From: an uncultured Acetatifactor sp.
GTDB lineage: Bacteria; Bacillota; Clostridia; Lachnospirales; Lachnospiraceae
Direction of reading: 5' to 3'
NCBI GenBank assembly: GCA_948896875.1
Contig: CAQUWW010000077.1
Location: 1 to 14,158 of the forward strand
Length of the DNA stretch: 14,158 nucleotides
Part shown: one piece after another, positions 1 to 7,222 of the stretch
How the letters are laid out: every line of letters starts with the position of its first letter
How positions within the stretch are numbered: the first letter of the stretch is position 1
The notes under the pieces: model-generated
Seen by the model: the letters and a program-made list of their open reading frames with translations, nothing else
Told to the model about the DNA's origin: nothing
The model's database searches: none
Position numbers and translations under genes: made by a program

Positions 1-2
1 TT

Positions 3-602
3 GCCATTGTGCTTGTCATGGCGGTTACAAATAACATACTGGTATCCTATGGCGCGGAATCGAAATATGGGGCGGAGATTCCCCTGACAACCATCGGCAT
101 TACCATGAAAGTAAATCAGATTGTTTCCGCTGTCCTGCTTGGATTGGCCACAGGGGCGCAGCCTATTTTTGGCTACAATTATGGAAGCGGGCAGAAGGAC
201 AGGGTGAAGCAGGCATACCGTATTATTCTAACGGCATCTACCATCGTTTTGATCCTGGCATTTCTGGTATTCCAGTTTGCGCCTATGAGCATTGTCCGGC
301 TGTTTGGCTCAGAATCGGAACTGTACAATGAGTTTGCTGTAAAGTGCTTCCGTATCTTCCTTCTGGCGTGTCCGATTAACGGGCTGCAGATGGCCACAGG
401 CGTGTTCTTCCAGGCAATCGGGAAACCCAAACAGGCGACGGTTCTGTCCCTGTCCAGGCAGATTATCTATCTGCTTCCGGCAACAATCTTGCTGCCGCTG
501 GCATTGGGAGTGGAAGGCGCATTGTGGGCAGGTCCTCTGGCGGATGTGCTGGCATTTATTACAGCTTTGATTATGTTGAAATTATATTGGAAAAAAATTT
601 AG
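3..602 (+). CDS. MATE family efflux transporter, C-terminal part (5' end outside window)
   Basis: The reading frame is open from the left edge, so this is the 3' part of a longer gene; the first ATG or GTG in the window is not the real start. About 200 residues remain of a family that is usually about 450. They contain hydrophobic membrane segments, and the stretch GLATGAQPIFGYNYGSG matches the conserved motif at the start of the second MATE half. An amphipathic loop (GSGQKDRVKQAYR) follows, and the protein ends in a short basic tail (KLYWKKI). MATE proteins are inner-membrane Na+ or H+ antiporters that export cationic drugs and metabolites; the substrate here cannot be read from sequence. 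The stop codon overlaps the AGGAGG of the next gene, which points to co-transcription. Confidence 0.9.
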   Translation, partial: AIVLVMAVTNNILVSYGAESKYGAEIPLTTIGITMKVNQIVSAVLLGLATGAQPIFGYNYGSGQKDRVKQAYRIILTASTIVLILAFLVFQFAPMSIVRLFGSESELYNEFAVKCFRIFLLACPINGLQMATGVFFQAIGKPKQATVLSLSRQIIYLLPATILLPLALGVEGALWAGPLADVLAFITALIMLKLYWKKI

Positions 603-616
603 GAGGGATTTGATCT

Positions 617-1240
617 ATGCAGGGAAGAGTCATCACGATCAGCAGGCAGTGTGGAAGCGGAGGACACAGTATCGGGAGCGAGCTGGCAAAGAGGCTGGAT
701 ATTCCGTTCTATGATAAAGAGATCATAGAAATGACGGCTAAGGAGAGCGGTTTTCATCCGCAGTTTGTGGAGGAAAAGGGGGAGCATATGGAAAGCAGTA
801 TGCTCTCCAACCTGGCAAGGCATCTGTCTTATGCGGGGCGGGGAAGCTATGAGGATTACCAGCCATTACAGGATCAGCTTTATTTTTCACAGGCAAAGAT
901 CATAAAAGATCTTGCGGAAAAAGGCCCGTGTGTGATTGTAGGCAGATGTGCAGATTATATCCTGCGGGACAGAAAGGATGTTTTGAATGTCTTTATCCAT
1001 GCGGATATGAAATTTAAAAAGAAGCACTGCATGGAACGGGGGCAGTTTTCAGAGGGAAATACAGAAGATCTGATTACCCGGAGAGACAAACTGCGTGCGG
1101 ATCATTACCGGTATTATACGGATCAGAAATGGGGGGATTCGTTCCATTACCATTTATGTCTGGACAGCAGTGTATTCGGGATTGAGAAATGTGTTTCCAT
1201 GATTGAAGATGCCTGGAAAAGCATGCATCACGATTTGTAA
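617..1240 (+). CDS. cytidylate kinase-like family protein
   Basis: This 207-residue protein begins QGRVITISRQCGSGGHSIG. That is the N-terminal P-loop region of the cytidylate kinase-like family, with GSGGHSIG in place of a classical GxxGxGKS loop. LAKRLDIPFYDKEII follows, also typical. A second hallmark is the central GPCVIVGRCADYIL, followed by a lid-like basic region (KFKKKHCMERG). The family is related to CMP kinase, but many members are not housekeeping Cmk and their substrate is unknown, so I do not give a symbol. The start is ATG with AGGAGG ten bases upstream; the RBS overlaps the MATE stop. Placement between a MATE pump and an ABC pair suggests one transcript, but a functional link to transport is not established. 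Confidence 0.85.
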   Translation: MQGRVITISRQCGSGGHSIGSELAKRLDIPFYDKEIIEMTAKESGFHPQFVEEKGEHMESSMLSNLARHLSYAGRGSYEDYQPLQDQLYFSQAKIIKDLAEKGPCVIVGRCADYILRDRKDVLNVFIHADMKFKKKHCMERGQFSEGNTEDLITRRDKLRADHYRYYTDQKWGDSFHYHLCLDSSVFGIEKCVSMIEDAWKSMHHDL

Positions 1241-1284
1241 GGCAGGAAATGTGCTTTAGGGATGATTGAAAACAGGAGGCATTT

Positions 1285-3027
1285 ATGTTTAAAACACTTT
1301 TGAAACAGATTGGGGATTACAAAAGGGATGCCATCCTCACTCCGATGTTCGTTGTTCTAGAGGTCATTATGGAGGTCGTTATTCCTTTGATGATGGCAGC
1401 AATCATAGATTATGGTTTGGCAGGGCAGGATTTGAAGTTGGTATGTCTGATTGGGGCAGCAATGATTGTGATGGCAGGGCTGGCGTTATTTTTCGGGGTA
1501 GAATCCGGAAAGACGGCATCCAGCGCCGGTTCCGGATTTGCCATGAACCTGAGGCAGGCCATGCATGAAAGGATACAGACATTCTCCTTTTCCAACATAG
1601 ACAAGTTCTCAACGGCAGGGCTTGTGACCAGGATAACGACAGATGTATCAAATGTACAGCAGGCATTCCAGATGTCCATCCGTATCTGCGTGAGGGCTCC
1701 CATCATGCTGGTCAGCGCAATGGTGATGACGTTCATGATACATCCCCGCTTTGCCCTGATCTTTCTCGTGGTAATCATTTGCCTGGCAGCGGTACTTGCC
1801 CTGATTTCATCAAAGGCGAATCCAACGTTGAGGAAGGTTTTTCATGAATATGACGAACTGAATGCAAAGGTTCAGGAGAATGTGAATGGAATGCGGGTAG
1901 TGAAGTCCTTTGTGCGGGAAGAGCATGAGACCGGGCGGTTTGAAACGGAAAGCGAGAAAATCCGAAGCCTGTTTGTAAGCGCGGAGAAGTTCCTTGCTCT
2001 GAATTCCCCTGTCATGCAGTTTTCCATGTATTCATGCATCCTGCTGATTTCGTGGATGGGGGCAAAGATGATCATTGCGGGGAGTCTGACAGAGGGGCAG
2101 CTTATGAGCATGTTTACATACGTCATCAATATCCTCATGAGCCTGATGATGGTATCCATGACATTCGTGATGCTTATCATGTCAAGGGCATCAGGAGAAA
2201 GGATTGCAGAGGTCCTTACGGAGAAGCCGGATTTATATAATATCCCCCATGCCATCACGGAGGTTGCGGATGGTTCCGTTGATTTTGAACAGGTAAGCTT
2301 TGCATATCCATCAAATCCTAATAAGGAAGTCATCAGCGGCCTGACTGTCCATATCAGGGCAGGAGAGACGATTGGCATTCTTGGCGGCACCGGGAGCGCG
2401 AAATCCTCTTTTGCTGCATTGATACCCAGGCTGTATGATGTCAAAAAGGGGGAGGTGCGGGTCGGCGGCATTCCGGTAAAGAATTATGACATGGAAAGCC
2501 TGCGGGACAGCGTGGCGATGGTTCTCCAGAAAAACGTTCTGTTTTCCGGGACGATTAAAGAAAATCTGCGGTGGGGAAAAGAGGATGCAACGGATGAAGA
2601 GATGATAAATGCATGTCGGCTTGCCCAGGCGGATGAATTCATCCGGGATTTTCCGGCAGGGTATGATACCTACATCGAACGGGGCGGGGCAAATGTCTCC
2701 GGCGGGCAGAAGCAGAGGCTCTGCATTGCAAGAGCGCTTTTGAAGAACCCTAAAATATTGATTCTTGATGACTCTACAAGCGCCGTTGACACAAAGACGG
2801 ATGCGTTGATACGGAAGGCTTTCAGGGAGGAGATACCGGATACCACAAAGATTATCATAGCCCAGAGAATTTCATCGATCCAGGATGCGGACAGGATTCT
2901 GGTATTTGACAACGGCAGGATGGAATCTGTGGGAACCCATGAAGAACTGTTGGAAAGAAGCCCGATTTACAGAGAGATTTATGAGTCACAGACAAAGGAG
3001 GGCGGCGATGATGAAGGCAGGGAATAA
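1285..3027 (+). CDS. ABC exporter half-transporter (TMD-NBD), degenerate-site subunit
   Basis: This 580-residue protein has an N-terminal six-helix membrane domain (about residues 1-310) followed by a nucleotide-binding domain. Walker A is GGTGSAKSS (367-375), with Ala in place of the last Gly. The signature is canonical VSGGQ (471-475). Walker B ends ILDD, so Asp496 sits where the catalytic Glu should be, and the H-switch His is Gln527 (IAQRISS). In heterodimeric exporters such as TM287/TM288 this is the subunit that contributes the degenerate Walker B and H-loop and lends a good signature to its partner. The ATG has AGGAGG just upstream. The gene overlaps the next one by about 20 bases. Likely role: multidrug or lipid-type export from the cytoplasmic membrane; substrate unknown. 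Confidence 0.93.
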   Translation: MFKTLLKQIGDYKRDAILTPMFVVLEVIMEVVIPLMMAAIIDYGLAGQDLKLVCLIGAAMIVMAGLALFFGVESGKTASSAGSGFAMNLRQAMHERIQTFSFSNIDKFSTAGLVTRITTDVSNVQQAFQMSIRICVRAPIMLVSAMVMTFMIHPRFALIFLVVIICLAAVLALISSKANPTLRKVFHEYDELNAKVQENVNGMRVVKSFVREEHETGRFETESEKIRSLFVSAEKFLALNSPVMQFSMYSCILLISWMGAKMIIAGSLTEGQLMSMFTYVINILMSLMMVSMTFVMLIMSRASGERIAEVLTEKPDLYNIPHAITEVADGSVDFEQVSFAYPSNPNKEVISGLTVHIRAGETIGILGGTGSAKSSFAALIPRLYDVKKGEVRVGGIPVKNYDMESLRDSVAMVLQKNVLFSGTIKENLRWGKEDATDEEMINACRLAQADEFIRDFPAGYDTYIERGGANVSGGQKQRLCIARALLKNPKILILDDSTSAVDTKTDALIRKAFREEIPDTTKIIIAQRISSIQDADRILVFDNGRMESVGTHEELLERSPIYREIYESQTKEGGDDEGRE

Positions 3028-4885
3028 AAAGAATATGGGGGAAACCTTAAAGCGTCTGATTGCTTATGTCCTGAAAGAATATAAATGGCAGTGTCTGCTG
3101 GTGGCGCTATGTATTCTCGTTAGCACCATTGCAAATATTGGCGGCACCTTGTTCATGAGGAACCTGATAGATGATTACATCCTGCCCTTTGTCAATCAGG
3201 CACAGCCAAATCTGGCCCCGCTCCTGAAAGCGCTGCTTGTGATGGCGGCGGTCTATTATAGCGGCGTGTTCTGCACATGGGCTTATAACTACATTATGAT
3301 TTATGTGTCACAGGGAATGTTAAAGAAAGTAAGGGATGACCTGTTCCGTCACATGGAACGTCTGCCAATCCGCTATTTTGATACGAAATCCCACGGGGAC
3401 ATCATGAGCATCTACACCAATGACACGGATACCTTACGGCAGGTGATCAGCCAGAGTATGCCGCAGATGCTGTCCGCAGTGATCACGATTGTGGGGGTAT
3501 TTGCATCCATGCTGGTTTTAAGCCGCCCGTTGACAGGCATTACGGTTGTGATGGTGGTCTGCATGGTATTTGCGACAAGGGCCATATCCTCAAAGAGCGG
3601 GCACTATTTTGTGAAGCAGCAGACGGATGTAGGGAAGCTGAACGGCTACATAGAGGAAATGATGGAAGGCCAGAAGGTAGTGAAGGTGTTCTGCCATGAG
3701 GATGCCTGTGTACAGGATTTTAAGGGGCTGAATGGAAAGCTGCGCGACAGTGCGAATCATGCGAACCGCTATGCAAGCATTCTTATGCCGGTCCTTGGCA
3801 ACCTTGGGTATGTCAGCTATGCGGTGATAGCAATGGTCGGAGCCTGCCTGTCCATCTTTGGCGGCCAGATGACTCTCGGGACCTTGGCATCCTTTCTGCA
3901 GTTTTCACGCTCCTTCAACCAGCCGATTTCTCAGCTTTCACAGCAGCTGAATTCCATCATCATGGCGATTGCAGGTGCTGAGAGGATATTCGGGCTGCTG
4001 GATGAGGAGCCGGAACAGGACGGCGGATATGTGAAGCTGGTGAATGCACGCTATGATGAAAAGGGAAACCTGACAGAGGTTCCTGACAGAACCGGGATGT
4101 GGGCGTGGAAGCACTATCATAAGGCGGATCATACGACAACCTATCAGCCGATGCAGGGAGACGTAGTATTTGACCATGTGGACTTTGGCTACACAGAGGG
4201 AAAAGAGGTTCTGCATGATATTGAGATTTTTGCGAGGCCGGGACAAAAGATCGCCTTTGTAGGAGCTACCGGTGCGGGGAAGACAACGATTACCAATCTG
4301 ATCAACCGTTTTTATGATGTGCAGGACGGCAAGATTCGTTATGACGGTATCAATATCAATAAGATCAGGAAAGACGATCTGCGGCATTCCCTGGGGCTGG
4401 TATTGCAGGACACCCATTTATTTACCGGGACTGTCATGGACAATATCAGGTATGGAAAACTGGATGCCACGGAAGAAGAGGTGATCAGGGCCGCAAAACT
4501 GGCCAATGCGCACGATTTTATCATGAAGCTTCCGAATGGGTATCAGACGGAACTAAAAGGAAGCGGAAGCAGCCTTTCACAGGGACAGAGCCAGCTTCTG
4601 GCGATTGCAAGGGTGGCAGTGGCCGATCCTCCGGTTCTGATTCTGGATGAAGCCACGTCAAGCATTGATACCAGGACGGAGAAAATCGTACAGGACGGTA
4701 TGGACCGACTCATGAAAGGCAGGACAGTATTTGTGATCGCCCACAGGCTTTCCACCATCAGGAACTCGGATGTGATTATGGTACTGGATCACGGGCGGAT
4801 CGTGGAGCGGGGGAATCATGAGAGCCTGCTGACGAAGAAGGGGATGTATTATCAGCTTTATACCGGCAAGCTGGAGCAGGAGTGA
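3008..4885 (+). CDS. ABC exporter half-transporter (TMD-NBD), catalytic-site subunit
   Basis: This is the partner of the preceding gene. I start it at the ATG at 3008 (3011 is equally possible) because AAGGAGG lies at 2996-3002; the frame stays open further upstream but that stretch does not look like protein. From 3008 it has 625 residues: a six-helix membrane domain, a roughly 50-residue linker containing VPDRTGMWAWKHYHK, then the nucleotide-binding domain. Walker A is GATGAGKTT (419-427), Walker B ILDE with catalytic Glu548, and H-switch His579 (IAHRLST). The signature is LSQGQ (523-527), not LSGGQ. These are the reverse of the defects in the upstream subunit, so the pair should build one hydrolytic and one degenerate ATP site, as in TM287/288-type exporters. 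The overlap implies translational coupling and roughly equal expression. Confidence 0.93.
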   Translation: MMKAGNKKNMGETLKRLIAYVLKEYKWQCLLVALCILVSTIANIGGTLFMRNLIDDYILPFVNQAQPNLAPLLKALLVMAAVYYSGVFCTWAYNYIMIYVSQGMLKKVRDDLFRHMERLPIRYFDTKSHGDIMSIYTNDTDTLRQVISQSMPQMLSAVITIVGVFASMLVLSRPLTGITVVMVVCMVFATRAISSKSGHYFVKQQTDVGKLNGYIEEMMEGQKVVKVFCHEDACVQDFKGLNGKLRDSANHANRYASILMPVLGNLGYVSYAVIAMVGACLSIFGGQMTLGTLASFLQFSRSFNQPISQLSQQLNSIIMAIAGAERIFGLLDEEPEQDGGYVKLVNARYDEKGNLTEVPDRTGMWAWKHYHKADHTTTYQPMQGDVVFDHVDFGYTEGKEVLHDIEIFARPGQKIAFVGATGAGKTTITNLINRFYDVQDGKIRYDGININKIRKDDLRHSLGLVLQDTHLFTGTVMDNIRYGKLDATEEEVIRAAKLANAHDFIMKLPNGYQTELKGSGSSLSQGQSQLLAIARVAVADPPVLILDEATSSIDTRTEKIVQDGMDRLMKGRTVFVIAHRLSTIRNSDVIMVLDHGRIVERGNHESLLTKKGMYYQLYTGKLEQE

Positions 4886-4969
4886 GCCACAATGCTGCCA
4901 GGTATTGACAACTGTATAAGATAAAAGCGGGAATCGGAAACAGGATTAAAAGAAAGGATGGAAAGTGAT

Positions 4970-5125
4970 ATGAACATAACAGAGAAGATAAAAATATTGG
5001 AAGAGAGGCTGCAGAAACTGTCCTCAAATGAAAAAGAGAATTATGGGGTGTGCAGAAAGATCAGAAGGGAAATCCGAAATCTGCAAAAGCAATCTCCATT
5101 CCACAAATCAGCAGAAAATGTATAA
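4970..5125 (+). CDS. small charged coiled-coil protein, 51 aa, unrecognised
   Basis: The frame starts at ATG 4970, with a weak purine-rich RBS (AAAGGA) about 12 bases upstream; an in-frame ATG at 4958 has no room for an RBS. The predicted product begins MNITEKIKILEERLQKLSSN, and the middle (VCRKIRREIRNLQKQ) is strongly basic. Heptad-like spacing of Ile/Leu suggests one short coiled coil. I do not recognise the family. It lies 84 bases after the ABC pair. A second short open stretch follows (5163-5276), so this could instead be the N-terminal piece of a broken longer gene. Confidence 0.4.
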   Translation: MNITEKIKILEERLQKLSSNEKENYGVCRKIRREIRNLQKQSPFHKSAENV

Positions 5126-5162
5126 TTTGGAGTAAACATGTTAAGCGGAAATCAAAAAGTCA

Positions 5163-5276
5163 ATGCGATTGCATGGGAAGCAGCAAACTTATAAAGCGTA
5201 TGAGAGTTATCTGGAAGAAAAACAGGAAGCTGAAAAAATAAGGCTTAAAAAGCGGAAGACCAACAGAGCCAAATAA
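5163..5276 (+). pseudogene. short charged open frame, possibly the C-terminal remnant of a broken gene
   Basis: The frame starting at ATG 5163 encodes 37 residues, rich in Lys and Glu, including AYESYLEEKQEAEKIRLKK and ending in TNRAK. The helical, charged composition looks like the tail of a real protein, but there is no convincing ribosome binding site. It is in a different frame from the 51-aa protein just upstream. The rest of 5126-5309 holds only short, unconvincing frames. No function is assigned. Confidence 0.25.
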
Positions 5277-5309
5277 AACGGATTCCGTATAACAGCAAGG
5301 GAAGTTTTT

Positions 5310-6495
5310 ATGGAAAATAATTTATACGAAAAGGAAGCGGATTCCATCAATAGTATGCAGCCGAAAAAGGGCTGGACTCGTAAGAAAGTTGTTGTTCTGG
5401 TAGTGCTTTGTCTGCTTTTGGGAGGCATTATTGAGGCCGGTTGGAATTATTTTTTCACGCATGGCCGCAGAGGTGAAACTATACAGGATTCCCAAAGGTC
5501 TACTGTGATGGAAGGAGTCAGGGAAAAATCTGTCCTTGACATTATCTCCATTGATACCAGTAGAGAAATGACACCGGCAGAGGTTTACGCGGCCAATGTG
5601 AATTCAACAGTGGGCATCACCACATCCGTGACGACAAACTTTTGGGGATTCCACACTACCTCGGCTGCCGCCTGCTCCGGTTTCATCCTTACGGATGACG
5701 GGTATATCATTACCAATCATCATGAAATTGAAAATTCGGATTCCATCACAGTCTCTCTTTATGACGGAACCACCTACGAGGCAGAACTGGTCGGATATGA
5801 TGAAAGCAATGATATCGCGGTGATAAAGGTGGAGGCGGAAGGTCTTACGCCAGTTGTAATCGGTGATTCTGAGAACCTGAATGTAGGAGACAGCGTGATC
5901 GCTATCGGGAATCCCCTTGAGGAGCTGACCTTTTCCGTGACATCAGGAGCAGTCAGCGCTCTGGACAGAGAGATTACCTTGTCCAATAGCATAAGAATGG
6001 ATTTGATACAGACAGACTGTGCAATCAATTCCGGAAATTCCGGTGGCGCGTTATTTAATCTCTATGGAGAGGTAGTCGGCATCGTAAATGCGAAATAATC
6101 CGGTTCAGGCGGCGGGGCCTCTATTGATAACATCGGATTTGCCATACCTGTCAATCATGTAAAGGATATTATAAAAAGCATTATCGAAAATAGGTACATA
6201 ACAAAACCTTAAATCGGCGTCTCCGTGACGGATGTCAGCAGAGAAACCCAGAGCTATGGATTGCCGAAGGGCGTTGCTGTCAGAAGTATTGCAGAAGATA
6301 GACCGGCTGTGGCCGCAGGGCTGGAAGAGAACGATATTATTACATCCATAAACGGAGAGGAGATAAGCGGCAGCAAGGCGTTGGTGGATAAAGTCAGGGA
6401 CGCTTCTGTCGGGGATGAACACAATAGCATACTTGACGATTTATCCGGACAACGGTAACTATTCGGAAACAGTTAAGTGGATTGCGGTTTTTTGA
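5310..6495 (+). pseudogene. HtrA/DegP-like S1C serine protease with PDZ domain, broken by two TAA codons and a frameshift
   Basis: The first 262 codons encode a short cytoplasmic tail, one membrane anchor (about residues 25-48) and a trypsin-like S1C domain. The catalytic triad is visible: His138 (TNHHE), Asp168 (NDIAV) and Ser244 (GNSGG). TAA at 6096-6098 stops it. The same frame then continues with SGSGGGASIDNIGFAIPVN, which is normal HtrA sequence, reaches a second TAA at 6210-6212, and runs into an apparent PDZ domain (IGVSVTDVS ... AAGLEENDIITSINGEEI). Near 6417 one extra base shifts the frame; TIAYLTIY continues in the next frame to TGA 6493-6495. The family usually has Tyr at both stop positions (NAKYSG, KPYIGV). 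Odd residues near the active site (CSGFIL for GSGFIL, HHEIE for HxVIE) also suggest relaxed selection. Intact homologues are membrane-anchored quality-control proteases. Confidence 0.88.
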
Positions 6496-6623
6496 CAGAA
6501 TTTGCGTTTTTACAACATCACCAATCAGGGGTGCTTTTTGCATCTATTTGGAGAATTTTTTGTGGGTGTTGTATAGGGGAACAAGGCAGTTGTGCTTTCT
6601 ATCGCTGTCACTCCCCGCCCTCT

Positions 6624-6661
6624 GATCTCGATTTTTGCCATTCAACTAAGAAATCGAGATC
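6624..6661 (+). promoter_or_regulatory. perfect 11-bp inverted repeat abutting the RBS of the sigma-like gene
   Basis: GATCTCGATTT (6624-6634) is repeated as AAATCGAGATC (6651-6661), with a 16-base spacer. The second arm ends next to the GGAGG at 6662-6666. As RNA this would be a stable hairpin directly 5' of the Shine-Dalgarno sequence. A protein operator is also possible. The pairing is seen; a regulatory role is inferred. The 177-base leader upstream of it (6496-6672) contains no gene I can support. Confidence 0.55.
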
Positions 6662-6672
6662 GGAGGATTATC

Positions 6673-7074
6673 ATGAAGAAAATCAATCTGCGGGATTACT
6701 ACCCGTTTTATAAAAAGGATACATTCGTTGAGGTACCGGAGGAAATCGCTCTGCAACTCCGGGAGTATGAGCTTCTGGAAGAAGCATACCGAATCCGTAC
6801 ATACTGGCACAGGGCTTTTTATTCCCTGGACTATGCGGGAGGCATTGAGAGAGATATGGCTTCCTTAGACCAGAAGTCTCCCTATGACATTGTGGAGAAG
6901 AGTTTCGATGCGGAGCAGATTTACAAAGGGCTGGCCGCTCTGCCGGAGAAACAGCGCAACCGTATCTATGCGCATTATTTCCTCGGCATGAGCAGGAGCT
7001 CCATTGCCAGGGCGGAGAAGGTCAATGAGAGCAATGTGAGGCAGAGCACTCGGCTGTTAACCGAGTTGTTGTAG
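6673..7074 (+). CDS. sigma-70-like protein of mobile-element type, C-terminus encoded by tRNA sequence
   Basis: The start is ATG 6673, seven bases after GGAGG; an upstream in-frame ATG at 6592 lacks an RBS and would run through the inverted repeat. The 133-residue product begins MKKINLRDYYPFYKKDTF, which I recognise as a small sigma-70 family protein common on Tn916/Tn1549-like and other conjugative elements of Clostridia. Residues about 85-125 (ALPEKQRNRIYAHYFLGMSR, then an HTH-like SSIARAEKVNESNVRQS) form a region-4-like DNA-binding domain. The last roughly ten residues (from about 124) are encoded by the 3' part of a tRNA-Asn gene, so the natural tail has been replaced, although the HTH is mostly retained. 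It may still be functional. It could regulate element transfer genes, but none are adjacent. Confidence 0.78.
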   Translation: MKKINLRDYYPFYKKDTFVEVPEEIALQLREYELLEEAYRIRTYWHRAFYSLDYAGGIERDMASLDQKSPYDIVEKSFDAEQIYKGLAALPEKQRNRIYAHYFLGMSRSSIARAEKVNESNVRQSTRLLTELL

Positions 7075-7095
7075 GTTCGAGCCCTGCTCGGGGAG
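7040..7095 (+). tRNA. tRNA-Asn(GTT), 3' fragment lacking the 5' acceptor and most of the D arm
   Basis: From 7040 the DNA reads as the 3' part of tRNA-Asn. GAGC at 7044-7047 is the 3' D stem. CTCGG (7049-7053) pairs with CCGAG (7061-7065) around loop CTGTTAA with anticodon GTT at 7056-7058. A 5-base variable loop follows, then T stem GTAGG/CCTGC (7071-7075/7083-7087) around TTCGAGC. TCGGGGA (7088-7094) is the 3' acceptor strand and G7095 the discriminator. The complementary 5' strand (TCCCCGA) and the 5' D arm are absent; the upstream DNA is the sigma-like gene. So this is a truncated gene or an attachment-site copy, not a functional tRNA. No CCA is encoded. Confidence 0.85.
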
Positions 7096-7097
7096 TG

Positions 7098-7119
7098 AAG
7101 TGCCGAAGGAATGGCACTT
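7098..7119. terminator. perfect 7-bp hairpin after the tRNA-Asn fragment
   Basis: AAGTGCC (7098-7104) and GGCACTT (7113-7119) pair perfectly around an 8-base loop, three bases after the tRNA 3' end. There is no T-run directly behind it. It probably belongs to the transcript-end structure of the original tRNA locus. Confidence 0.45.
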
Positions 7120-7122
7120 GGA

Positions 7123-7160
7123 AAAAGCCCGTAAACATCAGCGTTTACAGGCTTTTGTGT
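7123..7160 (+). terminator. rho-independent terminator
   Basis: AAAAGCCCGTAAAC (7123-7136) pairs with GTTTACAGGCTTTT (7143-7156) over 14 positions with a single C-A mismatch and a 6-base loop. The second arm ends in TTTT and further T-rich sequence. It would end transcription from the sigma/tRNA side. With A-runs on the other side it may also serve the convergent minus-strand gene that ends at 7223. Confidence 0.7.
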
Positions 7161-7222
7161 TTTAGAAATTGCGGTAAATTTAATTCGTCATAGAGCGAGG
7201 GTGCATCATAAACTCCTCCCAA

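Noticed and set aside
2885..3007. N-terminal extension of the second ABC subunit
   Set aside because: The extra frame lies inside the C-terminus of the first subunit, reads as non-family sequence, and the AAGGAGG at 2996-3002 clearly serves the ATG at 3008/3011.
6096..6212. Stop-codon reassignment (TAA read as Tyr), suggested by two TAA codons at Tyr positions in the HtrA-like gene
   Set aside because: Intact genes in the same window end in TAA (for example at 1240 and 3027), a Leu position in LysR is also TAA, and the HtrA gene has a frameshift too; simple decay explains all of it.
6608..6625. TCCCCG at 6611-6616 as the missing 5' acceptor strand of the tRNA-Asn
   Set aside because: It is followed by C and not by tRNA-Asn D-arm sequence, and lies more than 400 bases from the 3' part; a chance match.
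6477..6713. 78-aa plus-strand ORF in the leader of the sigma-like gene
   Set aside because: No RBS, low-complexity Cys/Phe-rich translation, and it runs across the inverted repeat and into the sigma-like gene in a different frame.
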